Shown here one piece after another: positions 1 through 8,316 of a stretch of 36,304 nt of DNA. This DNA is from LMUY01 sp964242925 (GTDB lineage: Bacteria; Pseudomonadota; Alphaproteobacteria; Acetobacterales; Acetobacteraceae). The stretch is taken from contig CAXTBW010000037.1 in NCBI GenBank assembly GCA_964242925.1, forward strand, positions 1 through 36,304, in the 5' to 3' direction. The notes under the pieces were generated by a model that did not search any database, had not been told where the DNA came from, and saw only the letters and a program-made list of their open reading frames with translations. The position numbers and the translations under genes were made by a program. Positions within the stretch are counted from its first letter, which is position 1. Each line of letters starts with the position of its first letter.

Positions 1-1
1 C

Positions 2-1696
2 CATGTCGAAGGCGATCGGCTTCAGCAGGTCGTGGTCGTATTCCGGCGCCGACCACGCCATGGGCACGGTGCCGGCCGCGCCGTAGCCGCCGGCGATGCC
101 CTTCACGATCTCGTCGCGCGGCATGGCGTGGCTGATGGCCTGGCGGATGTAGGCTGCGGCCTCGGCGGCACGGGCCGGGTCCTGCCTGCCGAGCGGCGTT
201 TCGGTGCCGAGGCCAAAAACCGGGTGCTTCAGGTTGTAGCAGATGTGCTGCCACTTGTAGCTGTCGAAGGTCGTGACCTTGCCCCAGCCCGGGTCCACCG
301 TGCCGATGACGGGTCCGATGTCGTACATCGGGTCGTGCGCGTCGATCTCGCCGGATTTCAGGGCGGCGAGCACGGCGTCGGTGCCGTTGATGTTGACCAC
401 GAAGAAGGTCTTCACGTTGCCGGTGTGCGGCTTCCAGTAAGCTTCGTTGCGGGTGAACCTGTAGGCTTTGCGGCTGGGGTCGAAGCCTTGCGGAACCCAT
501 GGGCCGGTGCCCACGGCGCCCTTGGCGGTAAAGCTTTTCCCATCGGTGGTCTTCACCGTGTAGCTGCCCAGCCAGGTGGAGGCGGTGTGGCCGCGCATGG
601 CCTCGGGCTTGATGTCCTTGTAGGCGTGTTCCGGCATGATGGCGTAGGACCCCAGCACGCTGTTCAGGAACTCCATGGAATAGGCCGGCAGGTCCACGGT
701 GATCTCATACCGGCCGGTCGCCTTGTAAGCGCCGGGGCCGCCGAAGATGCCCTCCATCACGGATTGGAACAGCGAGCCGTACGACTTGTTCAGCATGGCG
801 TCCCAAGTGAACTTCACATCGGCGGCGGTGAACTCCTCGCCGGAGTGCCACTTCACGCCCTGCCGCAGTGTGATCACCCAGTGCTTGCCGTCATCCGACA
901 TGGTGTGACCGGTCGCGAGCGATGGGACCAAGCTCTTGTCTTGCCACGACTTGTATTCGTAAAGCCGGTTGTAGGCTGGGCCGAACACGTTGCTTTCGTT
1001 GTAGCCGATCACGTACATCGGGATGAGCGAGCTCGGTTGCGGCCACGAGGCGAAGGCGGCCGTGGCGTCGGCCCCGGCGCCGTCGATGGTCCAGCGTTCC
1101 GGCGTCGGGTAGAACACCGGCATGTAGGTGGTGGCGTCCAACCCCGTCAGCTTAGGGTTCACCGCGATCAGGTCCTGCGGGTAGAACAGGATGGTCATGG
1201 GCTGGATGTCGTACCAGCGCTTCTCGAACGCGCGATAGGCGGCGCCGCGGTCGGCCTCCTTCAGGGTGCTGGCGACCTCATTCAGCGACCGGTCGATCTC
1301 CTTGTCGTCGACATAGTAGTAGTTCTGCCCGCTGGGCGGCATGTTCATGGAGCCGAACAGCGCGAGAGGCGAGGGCTCGATCGAGCTGTAGTAATACCGC
1401 TCCAGATACGCGTCCCAGCCGCCGTCCACGTGCGTCTTGCCGTCGCCCCTGGCGCGGCGCGGCGCGATGGCGGTGAACGGCACGATGGAGGACACCACCT
1501 CGATCCCCAGCTTCTGCATCTGCTGCGCCGCCACCGTCCCCCACACAACGCGGGCCGGCTGGTTGTTCGGGATCATCAGATACAGCTTGAAGAATGGCGC
1601 CGCCGCCCGGGCCGGCCCGATCGCAGCGGCGACGACGGCCGCCGCACTGGCCTGCAGCATGGCCCGGCGGCCGGCGGTCATCTTGGATTCTTCCAT
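2..1696 (-). CDS. ABC transporter substrate-binding protein, family 5, lobes apparently permuted (3' end outside window)
   Basis: Periplasmic solute receptor of an Opp/Dpp-type importer; 565 codons are visible and the gene runs off the left edge. The start is the ATG at 1696, 12 bases after the upstream ATPase gene; ATG 1681 is an alternative. Residues 1-33 form a Tat-like signal (AGRRAMLQ then an Ala-rich stretch ending in ARAAA). The domain order is unusual. Residues about 36-205 look like the C-terminal lobe of family 5 receptors (AAQQMQKLGIEVV, GWDAYLERY, EIDRSLNEVASTLKEADR, AYRAFEKRWYDIQPMTILFY). Residues about 218-565 look like the N-terminal lobe (LVPSLATGHTMSDDGKHW, VKWHSGEEFTAADVKFTWDA, then RQAISHAMPRDEIVKGI). 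The binding protein at 8317 shows the normal order. This may be a circular permutant, or a protein with an extra C-lobe; the missing 3' end decides. Substrate unknown. Confidence 0.9.
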   Translation of the reverse strand, partial: MEESKMTAGRRAMLQASAAAVVAAAIGPARAAAPFFKLYLMIPNNQPARVVWGTVAAQQMQKLGIEVVSSIVPFTAIAPRRARGDGKTHVDGGWDAYLERYYYSSIEPSPLALFGSMNMPPSGQNYYYVDDKEIDRSLNEVASTLKEADRGAAYRAFEKRWYDIQPMTILFYPQDLIAVNPKLTGLDATTYMPVFYPTPERWTIDGAGADATAAFASWPQPSSLIPMYVIGYNESNVFGPAYNRLYEYKSWQDKSLVPSLATGHTMSDDGKHWVITLRQGVKWHSGEEFTAADVKFTWDAMLNKSYGSLFQSVMEGIFGGPGAYKATGRYEITVDLPAYSMEFLNSVLGSYAIMPEHAYKDIKPEAMRGHTASTWLGSYTVKTTDGKSFTAKGAVGTGPWVPQGFDPSRKAYRFTRNEAYWKPHTGNVKTFFVVNINGTDAVLAALKSGEIDAHDPMYDIGPVIGTVDPGWGKVTTFDSYKWQHICYNLKHPVFGLGTETPLGRQDPARAAEAAAYIRQAISHAMPRDEIVKGIAGGYGAAGTVPMAWSAPEYDHDLLKPIAFDM

Positions 1697-1708
1697 GCGG
1701 CGGCTCCA

Positions 1709-2692
1709 TCAGGCGGGGTTGTGACAGGCGGCGAGGCTGTCCGGGCCCATCGGCGCCAGCACCGGTTTGACCGTGCGGCACACCGGCAGGGCTGCGGCGC
1801 AGCGCGGATGGAAGGCGCAGCCCGGCGGGCGATTGAGCGGGCTCGGCACCTCGCCCAACAAGCGCGTGCGGGTGTCCGCGGCGCCGGGCCGGGGCACCGG
1901 GATCGCGGAGATCAGGGCCGCGGTGTAGTGGTGCCGGGGATGCGCGAACACCTCGTCCACCGCGCCCATCTCCACGATGCGGCCCAGGTACATGACCGCG
2001 ACATGGGTGGAGATAAACCGCACCGAGCTGAGGTCGTGCGAGATGTACAGATAGGCCACGCCTAACCGGCCCTGCAATTCGGCCAGCAGGTTCAGGATCT
2101 GCGCGCGCACCGAGATGTCGAGCGACGACACCGGCTCGTCCAATAGGATGAACTCCGGCTGCACCGCGATCGCCCGGGCGATGCCGACGCGCTGGCGCTG
2201 TCCGCCGGATAACTCGTGCGGGTAGCGCACGCCATGCCGGGGGTCGAGGCCGACGGTGGACAGCAGCTCCGCGACGCGGCCGTTCCACTCGGCGGCGCGC
2301 TCCGGCGAATGCACCCGCAGCGGTTCCCGCACCGCCTCGTTCACGGTCCAGCGGGGGTTCAGCGACAAGTACGGGTCCTGGAACACGTACTGGATGCGCC
2401 GCCGCACGCCCAGCATGGCGGCGCGGTCCGCGCCCGCCAGCACGGGGCGCACGTCCTGCCCGTCCAGCCAGACCTCGCCGCCATCGGCGCGCACCAAGTC
2501 CAGCACGGCGCGCGCGGTGGTGGTTTTGCCGCAGCCGCTCTCGCCCACCAGGCCCAGCGTCTGCCCGGCCCGCACGGTGAACGACACGTCGTCCACCGCC
2601 CGCACCGACCGCGTGACCCGGCGGCGGAACAGCCGGCGCTTGACGACCGGGTAGTGCTTGCTCAGCCCGCGGACGTCCAGCACGGCGCTCAT
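1709..2692 (-). CDS. Opp/Dpp-type ABC transporter ATP-binding protein (DppF/OppF-like)
   Basis: Cytoplasmic ATPase subunit, 327 aa, one of two non-identical nucleotide-binding proteins of the minus-strand importer. Visible motifs: Walker A GESGCGKT (residues 50-57), Q-loop VFQDPYLSLNPR, signature ELSGGQRQRVGIARAI, Walker B FILLDEPVSSLD, switch histidine YISHDLS. The C-terminal oligopeptide-transporter tail with paired cysteines (CAFHPRCAAALPVC) is typical of OppD/OppF. The frame stays open far upstream. I chose the ATG at 2692 because it begins MSAVLDVRGLSKHY, the usual family start, and makes an ATGA overlap with the preceding ATPase gene, which suggests translational coupling. Substrate class (peptides or another solute) cannot be read from the sequence. 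Confidence 0.93.
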   Translation of the reverse strand: MSAVLDVRGLSKHYPVVKRRLFRRRVTRSVRAVDDVSFTVRAGQTLGLVGESGCGKTTTARAVLDLVRADGGEVWLDGQDVRPVLAGADRAAMLGVRRRIQYVFQDPYLSLNPRWTVNEAVREPLRVHSPERAAEWNGRVAELLSTVGLDPRHGVRYPHELSGGQRQRVGIARAIAVQPEFILLDEPVSSLDISVRAQILNLLAELQGRLGVAYLYISHDLSSVRFISTHVAVMYLGRIVEMGAVDEVFAHPRHHYTAALISAIPVPRPGAADTRTRLLGEVPSPLNRPPGCAFHPRCAAALPVCRTVKPVLAPMGPDSLAACHNPA

Positions 2693-3717
2693 GCCGCGAG
2701 CCTGGTTTCCGCCGGGGAGCCGCGGCGGATGCAGCTCACGGTATGCCCCGGCGCCGCTGAAACCTCCCGCGGCATGATGCGCGCGCAGTCGGCGACCGCT
2801 TCGGGGCAACGCGCATGGAAGCGGCAGCCGGCCGGCGGGTGCAGCATGTCGGGTGGCCGGCCGGCGATGGAGGGCAGCACCCGGCGGGCGTTGGAGTACG
2901 AGTGGTCGATGCGCGGCACGCTCTCCAGCAGGGCGCGGGTGTAGGGGTGCTGCGGGGCATTGAAGATGGTGGCGGCGCTCGCCGTCTCGCACACGCGGCC
3001 GGCGTACATCACGGTGATGCGGTCGGCCATGCGCGCCACCACGCCCATGTCGTGCGTCACCAGGATCATGGACATGGCCAGGCGCGCCCGCAAATCCGCC
3101 AGCAGGTCTAGGATCTGCGCCTGGATGGTCACGTCCAGCGCCGTGGTCGGTTCGTCCGCCAGCAGCAGGGCGGGCTCGCACAGCAGCGCGCGGGCAATGC
3201 CGACGCGCTGCTTCATGCCGCCGGACAGCTCGTGCGGATACTGCTTCAGCCGAGCCAGCGGGTCGCCGATGCCGACCAGGCGCAGCAGCTCCCCGGCGCG
3301 GTCCATGGCGGCCTTGCGGCCCATCCCCGTGTGCCAGCGCAGGATCTCCGACAGTTGGCGCCCGATGGACAACACGGGGTTCAGCGAGGTCGCCGGGTTC
3401 TGGAAGATCATCGCCATGCGCCGGCCGCGGATGGCGGCGAGGCGGGCCGGCGAGGCGGCGATTATGTCCTCGCCCTCGAACATCACGCGGCCGGCGGTGA
3501 TGCGCGCCGGTGGCGGCGCCAGTCGCAGCAGGCTGAGGCTGGTGACGGTCTTGCCGCTGCCGCTCTCGCCGACGATGCCCAGGGTCTCGCTGGGGGCGAC
3601 GTGGAAATCCACGCCGTCCACCGCGCGCACGGCGCCGTCGCGGGTCGGGAACTGCACCTGCAGCCCCTCGACGCGGAGCAGGGCGTCAGCTTGCGCGGAC
3701 ACGGGGATTGAACGCAT
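2689..3717 (-). CDS. Opp/Dpp-type ABC transporter ATP-binding protein (DppD/OppD-like)
   Basis: Cytoplasmic ATPase, 342 aa, partner of the ATPase encoded next in the operon. Walker A GESGSGKT lies at residues 50-57. It also shows the Q-loop IFQNPATSLNPVL, signature ELSGGMKQRVGIARAL, Walker B LLLADEPTTALD, switch region LVTHDMG, and the oligopeptide-transporter C-terminal motif CRFHARCPEAVADC. Start ATG 3717 lies inside the end of the upstream permease gene (32-base overlap). The N-terminal extension before LLRVEGLQVQFP is short, so a slightly later start is possible. It is one of five contiguous minus-strand genes, so co-transcription is likely. Family assignment is firm; the transported solute is unknown. 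Confidence 0.93.
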   Translation of the reverse strand: MRSIPVSAQADALLRVEGLQVQFPTRDGAVRAVDGVDFHVAPSETLGIVGESGSGKTVTSLSLLRLAPPPARITAGRVMFEGEDIIAASPARLAAIRGRRMAMIFQNPATSLNPVLSIGRQLSEILRWHTGMGRKAAMDRAGELLRLVGIGDPLARLKQYPHELSGGMKQRVGIARALLCEPALLLADEPTTALDVTIQAQILDLLADLRARLAMSMILVTHDMGVVARMADRITVMYAGRVCETASAATIFNAPQHPYTRALLESVPRIDHSYSNARRVLPSIAGRPPDMLHPPAGCRFHARCPEAVADCARIMPREVSAAPGHTVSCIRRGSPAETRLAA

Positions 3718-4645
3718 CGGTGAGGCCGTCCGCCAGCAGGTTGAAGCCCAGCACAGTGACGAAGATGGCGGCGCCGGGGGCGAGGCAGGCCCAGGGCGCC
3801 ACCTGCAGCACCTGGTAGTTGAAGAACAGCGCCTGTCCCCACGAGATCGATTTTGGGTCGCCGAAGCCGAGGAAGCTGACCATCGCCTCCGCCAGGATGG
3901 CGCCGCCGATGCCCAGCGCCACCAGCACGATCAGCGGCGGCAGCGCGTTGGGCAGGATGTGGCGCACCAGGATGTCGCGCCGCGTGGCGCCGATGCACAA
4001 CGCCGCCTCCACGAACTCCGCCCGGCGCAGGCGCAGGAACTCGGCCCGCGTCATGCGCGCGATAGAGGGCCATTCGAACAGGCCGAGCAGCACGATGATG
4101 GTGATCAGGTTCAGGTTGGGGATGCGCTCGAGCGGCGTGCCGACCACGACGATGCCGAACAGGCGCACCACGGCCAGGATCACGACGAAGACGGGGACCA
4201 CCATGAAGAACTCGGTGGCGCGCATCAGCGTCTCGTCCACCAGGCCGCCGAAATAGCCCGCGATGCCGCCGATGACGACGCCGATGGAGGAGGCGATCAG
4301 CATGGCGCCGATGCCGACCGCCAGGGCGGTGGGGGCGCCGTAGATGGTGCGGCTGAGCACGTCGTAGCCGACGCGGTCGGTGCCCAGCCAGTAGGTCGCG
4401 CCGGGCGCCTGGCGGGAGGCGCCGTGCAGCATGGCGGACTGGTCGTTGGGGTCGAACGGCGCCAGCACCGGGCCGATTATGGCGGTCAGCACCACCAGCG
4501 ACACCAGGAACAGGCCGATCAGCCCGGCCCGGTTGCGACGGAAGCGGAACCAGGATTGCCGCCATACCCCGGTCGGCGGTCGCCGGGTGGGCAGCATCTC
4601 GGCCACTGGGGCGGGGACCAGCTCGGCATCGACGGGCGCGTCCAT
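3686..4645 (-). CDS. Opp/Dpp-type ABC transporter permease (DppC/OppC-like)
   Basis: Inner-membrane permease, 319 aa. After a cytoplasmic N-terminus of about 45 residues comes FRRNRAGLIGLFLVSLVVL, the standard first helix of DppC-type permeases, and then the GTDRVGYDVLSR motif. The EAA loop that contacts the ATPases is visible as EAALCIGATRRDILVRHILP. The C-terminus (LGFNLLADGLTDAFNPR) is canonical. The gene starts one base after the stop of the partner permease and overlaps the downstream ATPase gene by 32 bases, so the operon order is B-type permease, C-type permease, two ATPases, receptor. Confidence 0.95.
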   Translation of the reverse strand: MDAPVDAELVPAPVAEMLPTRRPPTGVWRQSWFRFRRNRAGLIGLFLVSLVVLTAIIGPVLAPFDPNDQSAMLHGASRQAPGATYWLGTDRVGYDVLSRTIYGAPTALAVGIGAMLIASSIGVVIGGIAGYFGGLVDETLMRATEFFMVVPVFVVILAVVRLFGIVVVGTPLERIPNLNLITIIVLLGLFEWPSIARMTRAEFLRLRRAEFVEAALCIGATRRDILVRHILPNALPPLIVLVALGIGGAILAEAMVSFLGFGDPKSISWGQALFFNYQVLQVAPWACLAPGAAIFVTVLGFNLLADGLTDAFNPRVRAS

Positions 4646-4646
4646 C

Positions 4647-5615
4647 TCAGGCCAGCCGGATGCGCGGGTCGAGCGCGACGTAGGCGATGTCGGTGAGCAG
4701 GGTCGCCGACACCAGCATCACGGTGATGATCATCGTCTCCCCCATGATGACGGGATAGTCGAGCTGCTGGATAGCCTGGATGTAGAGCGCGCCCAGGCCG
4801 GGCCAGGTGAACACCGTTTCGGTGACCGGCGCCGTGCCCAGCATCAGGCCGAACAGCGTGCCCAGGTACGTCAGCACGGGGATGAAGGCGTTGCGCAGCG
4901 CATGCCCCAGCACGATCCGCCGGCGCGGCAGCCCCGAGGCCCAGGCGGCGGTGATGAAGTCCTGCCGCAGCACGTCCACCAGCGAGGACCGCATCAGCAG
5001 GGTCAGCGTGGCCGTGTTGAACACGGTCAGCATCCCAACCGGCAGCGCCATGTGCCACAGCCCGTCGGCCAACGGGCTGTTCCACAGCATGTTGCGGGTG
5101 GAGTACGCGCCGTAGGACGGGAACACGCCCAACCAGTTGGAGAACGTCAGGATCAGCAGGATCCCGATCAGGAAGCCCGGCAACGAATGGCCCAGCATGG
5201 CGCCGGACACGACGGAGAAATCCGCCCAGCCGTGCTGCCGCATCGACGCAACCACCCCGGCCGCCGTGGCCAGCAGCAGCGACAGCAGGATGGCGGGCAG
5301 CTGGATCTTCAGGGTCTCTGCGCCCCAGACCTGCAGCAGGTCGCCGACCGGCTGGTTGTAGATGATGCTGACGCCGAAATCCCCGTGCAGGATGGCCCAT
5401 AGCCAGGCGAAGTAGCGGTCGATGAACGGGCCGTTCAGGCCGTAGTACTTGCTGATGGCGGCGACCGTCTCGTCGGTCACGCCCGGCATCTCCGCCAGCA
5501 TGATCTCGACCGGGTTGCCGATGGCGTTGATCAGGGCGAATAGCGCGAAGCTGACGATCAGGACCAGCGCGGCGGAGAACATCACGCGGCGGGCGATGAA
5601 GCGTAGGGCGCCCAT
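4647..5615 (-). CDS. Opp/Dpp-type ABC transporter permease (DppB/OppB-like)
   Basis: Inner-membrane permease, 322 aa, first gene of the minus-strand importer operon. The N-terminus MGALRFIARRVMFSAALVLI is the standard DppB-type first helix. The EAA coupling loop is visible as DFITAAWASGLPRRRIVLGH, followed by FTWPGLGALYIQAIQQLDYP and the family C-terminus DIAYVALDPRIRLA. It heads a five-gene run and is divergent from the LysR gene across a 207-base region, so that region probably carries the operon promoter and may be bound by the LysR protein. Confidence 0.95.
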   Translation of the reverse strand: MGALRFIARRVMFSAALVLIVSFALFALINAIGNPVEIMLAEMPGVTDETVAAISKYYGLNGPFIDRYFAWLWAILHGDFGVSIIYNQPVGDLLQVWGAETLKIQLPAILLSLLLATAAGVVASMRQHGWADFSVVSGAMLGHSLPGFLIGILLILTFSNWLGVFPSYGAYSTRNMLWNSPLADGLWHMALPVGMLTVFNTATLTLLMRSSLVDVLRQDFITAAWASGLPRRRIVLGHALRNAFIPVLTYLGTLFGLMLGTAPVTETVFTWPGLGALYIQAIQQLDYPVIMGETMIITVMLVSATLLTDIAYVALDPRIRLA

Positions 5616-5761
5616 CAGACGGGCCTGGCTGCCAAAATCATGGCGTCATCCGTCCTTTCGCCCGCAAGTCGCCGGCGAGGTGGCGTGCAAGATCGCGGCC
5701 AACGCCTCGCCAAGGCGCCAGCTCGGATGATGAGGATGTCGGTCATTGCCAAGGGACGCTA

Positions 5762-5784
5762 TTGACACGAGCCATGATGGTCAA
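5762..5784. promoter_or_regulatory. Candidate LysR-type operator and -35-like element in the divergent region
   Basis: The 207-base region between the divergent permease and LysR genes contains TTGAC-N13-GTCAA, an inverted repeat with 5-base arms at 5762-5766 and 5780-5784. Its first six bases read TTGACA, a perfect -35 hexamer for the LysR gene, although I see no convincing -10 at 16-18 bases. LysR-type regulators usually bind imperfect dyads of the T-N11-A class in the region between themselves and a divergent target. The dyad fits that pattern loosely. Functional assignment is inference. Confidence 0.35.
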
Positions 5785-5822
5785 AGACCGGATCGGACGC
5801 AGGCTATTCCTGGAGGTTATGG

Positions 5823-6776
5823 ATGCGACGACGCGTCAACCTGCGACAGATCGAGCTGTTCAAGGCCGTCATCGAGCATGGCGCCGTCAGTGCGGCCGCC
5901 GGCGCGCTGAACGTGTCGCAGCCGGCGGTGAGCAAGTCGCTCGCGCAATTCGAGGCCGATTGCGAATTGCGGCTGTTCGACCGCGTGAAGGGGCGGCTGG
6001 CGCCGACCGAGCAGGCCATGCAGCTCTACGCCGAGATCGACCGGATCTTCAGCGGCGTGCAGCAGGTCGAGAACGCCATTGACGCGTTGCACCGGCAGGT
6101 TCAGGGGCGCCTCCTGCTCGGCGTCATGCCCGGGCTTTCCGGCGCGTTCGTGCAGCGGGTCGTGAGCGCGTTCCTGCAGGTTCACCCAGGCGCCTACTGC
6201 TCCATCGAGGTTCGCAGCTCGGAATGGATCCTGGAGTCGCTCGTGGGGCGCCGGCTCGACGTCGGCTTCCTGAGCCACCGCATGCAGAACCCGTTCGTCG
6301 AATCCGAGCTGCTGGCGGAACACCCGGTCGTCTGCATCATGCCCGTCGGGCATCCGCTCGCCGCCCGGCGCGTCGTCGTCCCCGCCGACCTGGCCCGGTT
6401 CCCCTACGTGTCGTTCGGCGCGGAGACCGACGTCGGACACCAGATCGCAGGGGTGCTCACGTCGCACGGCGTCAGCCCAACCATCGCGCTCGTCACCAAC
6501 GTCGCCCCGACGGTATGCGCGTTCGTCGCGTCCGGCGCCGGCGTGTCCCTGGTGCACCCGTTGATGGTCAGCGACTTCGACCGGATCGTCATGCGGCCGT
6601 TCGAACCACGCACGATGCTCGGCTTCCTGCTGGCCCACGGGCGCGCGAGCCGCAACGCGCGCCTCGCCGACGACTTCATCAAGGTCGCGCGGGCGACGGC
6701 TGGCGCGATGCTCGAGCAGGCGCTGGCGGGGCCTTCATCCCCCGGGTCATCGAGGGCGAGGCGGTTTCGGTCGTAG
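5823..6776 (+). CDS. LysR-family transcriptional regulator
   Basis: Cytoplasmic DNA-binding regulator of 317 aa, normal LysR length. The N-terminal winged helix-turn-helix spans about residues 7-66 (LRQIELFKAVIEHGAVSAAA, then LNVSQPAVSKSLAQFE and LRLFDRVKGRLAPTEQA). The rest is a periplasmic-binding-protein-like effector domain beginning at RLLLGVMPGLSG. The start ATG 5823 has a good ribosome site, TGGAGG, at 5811-5816. It is divergent from the minus-strand ABC operon and upstream of the CoA-transferase pair, so either or both may be targets. The GAFVQRVVSAFLQVHP region and similar effector segments do not reveal the ligand. Confidence 0.95.
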   Translation: MRRRVNLRQIELFKAVIEHGAVSAAAGALNVSQPAVSKSLAQFEADCELRLFDRVKGRLAPTEQAMQLYAEIDRIFSGVQQVENAIDALHRQVQGRLLLGVMPGLSGAFVQRVVSAFLQVHPGAYCSIEVRSSEWILESLVGRRLDVGFLSHRMQNPFVESELLAEHPVVCIMPVGHPLAARRVVVPADLARFPYVSFGAETDVGHQIAGVLTSHGVSPTIALVTNVAPTVCAFVASGAGVSLVHPLMVSDFDRIVMRPFEPRTMLGFLLAHGRASRNARLADDFIKVARATAGAMLEQALAGPSSPGSSRARRFRS

Positions 6777-6846
6777 TGCGACCTCGCCGACGTTGCGCGC
6801 CGCGGCGACGGATGGCAGCGTGGCGGCAACAGGGGAGGGCGCTGCA

Positions 6847-7557
6847 ATGGCGGTCAACAAACGCTACGACACGGCCACGGCGGCGCTGGCCGGGCTGCTG
6901 CGCGACGGGATGACGGTGATGTCCGGCGGGTTCGGGCTGTGCGGCATCCCCTCCGTGCTGATCGAGGCGGTGCGCGAGTCGGGCGTGAAGGATCTCACGG
7001 TCATCTCGAATAATGCCGGGGTCGACGACGCCGGGCTTGGGGTGCTGCTGGTGACGCGGCAGATCAGCAGGATGGTCAGCTCCTACGTCGGCGAGAACGC
7101 GACCTTCGCCCGGCAATATCTGGCCGGCGAGCTGGCGATCGAGTTCAATCCGCAGGGCACCCTGGCCGAGCGCATCCGGGCCGGCGGCGCCGGGATCCCC
7201 GCGTTCTACACCGCGACCGGCGCCGGCACCGAGATCGCCAAGGGCAAGGACGAGCGCGAGTTCAACGGCCGCCGCTACATCATGGAGACGGGGCTGGTGG
7301 CGGACTTGGCGCTGATCCACGCCTGGCGGGCCGACCCGGAGGGCAACCTCGTCTACCGGATGACGGCGCGCAACTTCAACCCGATCATGGCCACCGCCGC
7401 CGAGGCGACGGTGGCGCAGGTGGAGGAGTTCGTGGAGCAGGGCGCGCTGGACCCCGACCACATCATCACGCCGGGCATCTACGTGCAGCGCATGATCGAG
7501 GTCCCGGGCGTCGAGAAGCGGATCGAGCAGCGCACCACCCGCAAGCACGCGGCCTGA
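6847..7557 (+). CDS. scoA: 3-oxoacid CoA-transferase, subunit A
   Basis: Alpha subunit (236 aa) of a class I CoA-transferase that moves CoA from succinyl-CoA (or an acyl-CoA) to a 3-oxoacid such as acetoacetate. It shows the glycine-rich GGFGLCGIP near residue 30, FNPQGTLAERIRAGGAGIP, and GRRYIMETGLVADLALIHAW, all typical of SCOT/AtoD/PcaI A subunits. The frame is open from 6793, but ATG 6847 is chosen because AGGGGAGGG lies 7 bases upstream and the protein then starts at the family position (AVNKRYDTATAAL). The B subunit follows after 12 bases. SCOT is favoured over PcaI or AtoD only by overall resemblance, so the exact 3-oxoacid is not certain. Confidence 0.9.
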   Translation: MAVNKRYDTATAALAGLLRDGMTVMSGGFGLCGIPSVLIEAVRESGVKDLTVISNNAGVDDAGLGVLLVTRQISRMVSSYVGENATFARQYLAGELAIEFNPQGTLAERIRAGGAGIPAFYTATGAGTEIAKGKDEREFNGRRYIMETGLVADLALIHAWRADPEGNLVYRMTARNFNPIMATAAEATVAQVEEFVEQGALDPDHIITPGIYVQRMIEVPGVEKRIEQRTTRKHAA

Positions 7558-7569
7558 GGAGAACCCGAC

Positions 7570-8214
<645 letters not shown>

Positions 8215-8224
8215 GCGCAGGACG

Positions 8225-8253
8225 TTGCACCGCGGCATGGGCCGACCTACGCT
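8225..8253 (+). promoter_or_regulatory. Weak candidate promoter before the second ABC operon
   Basis: TTGCAC (8225-8230) and TACGCT (8248-8253) are separated by 17 bases in the 102-base gap between scoB and the binding-protein gene. Each hexamer matches the sigma-70 consensus at about half its positions, which is common but not decisive in GC-rich alphaproteobacteria. A short palindrome TAGCGCTA lies at 8291-8298, between this site and the gene start, and could be an operator. Both assignments are inference. Confidence 0.3.
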
Positions 8254-8316
8254 GCGGCAAAAGACCATCGGGACGAAGCGCCACCCTGGCTAGCGCTAAC
8301 AGTGGGTGGTGTGCAG

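Noticed and set aside
32..2065. Long open frame on the plus strand opposite the first binding-protein and ATPase genes
   Set aside because: Its translation is rich in His, Arg, Gly and Val without domains, as expected for the antisense of high-GC genes; the minus strand encodes clear ABC proteins here.
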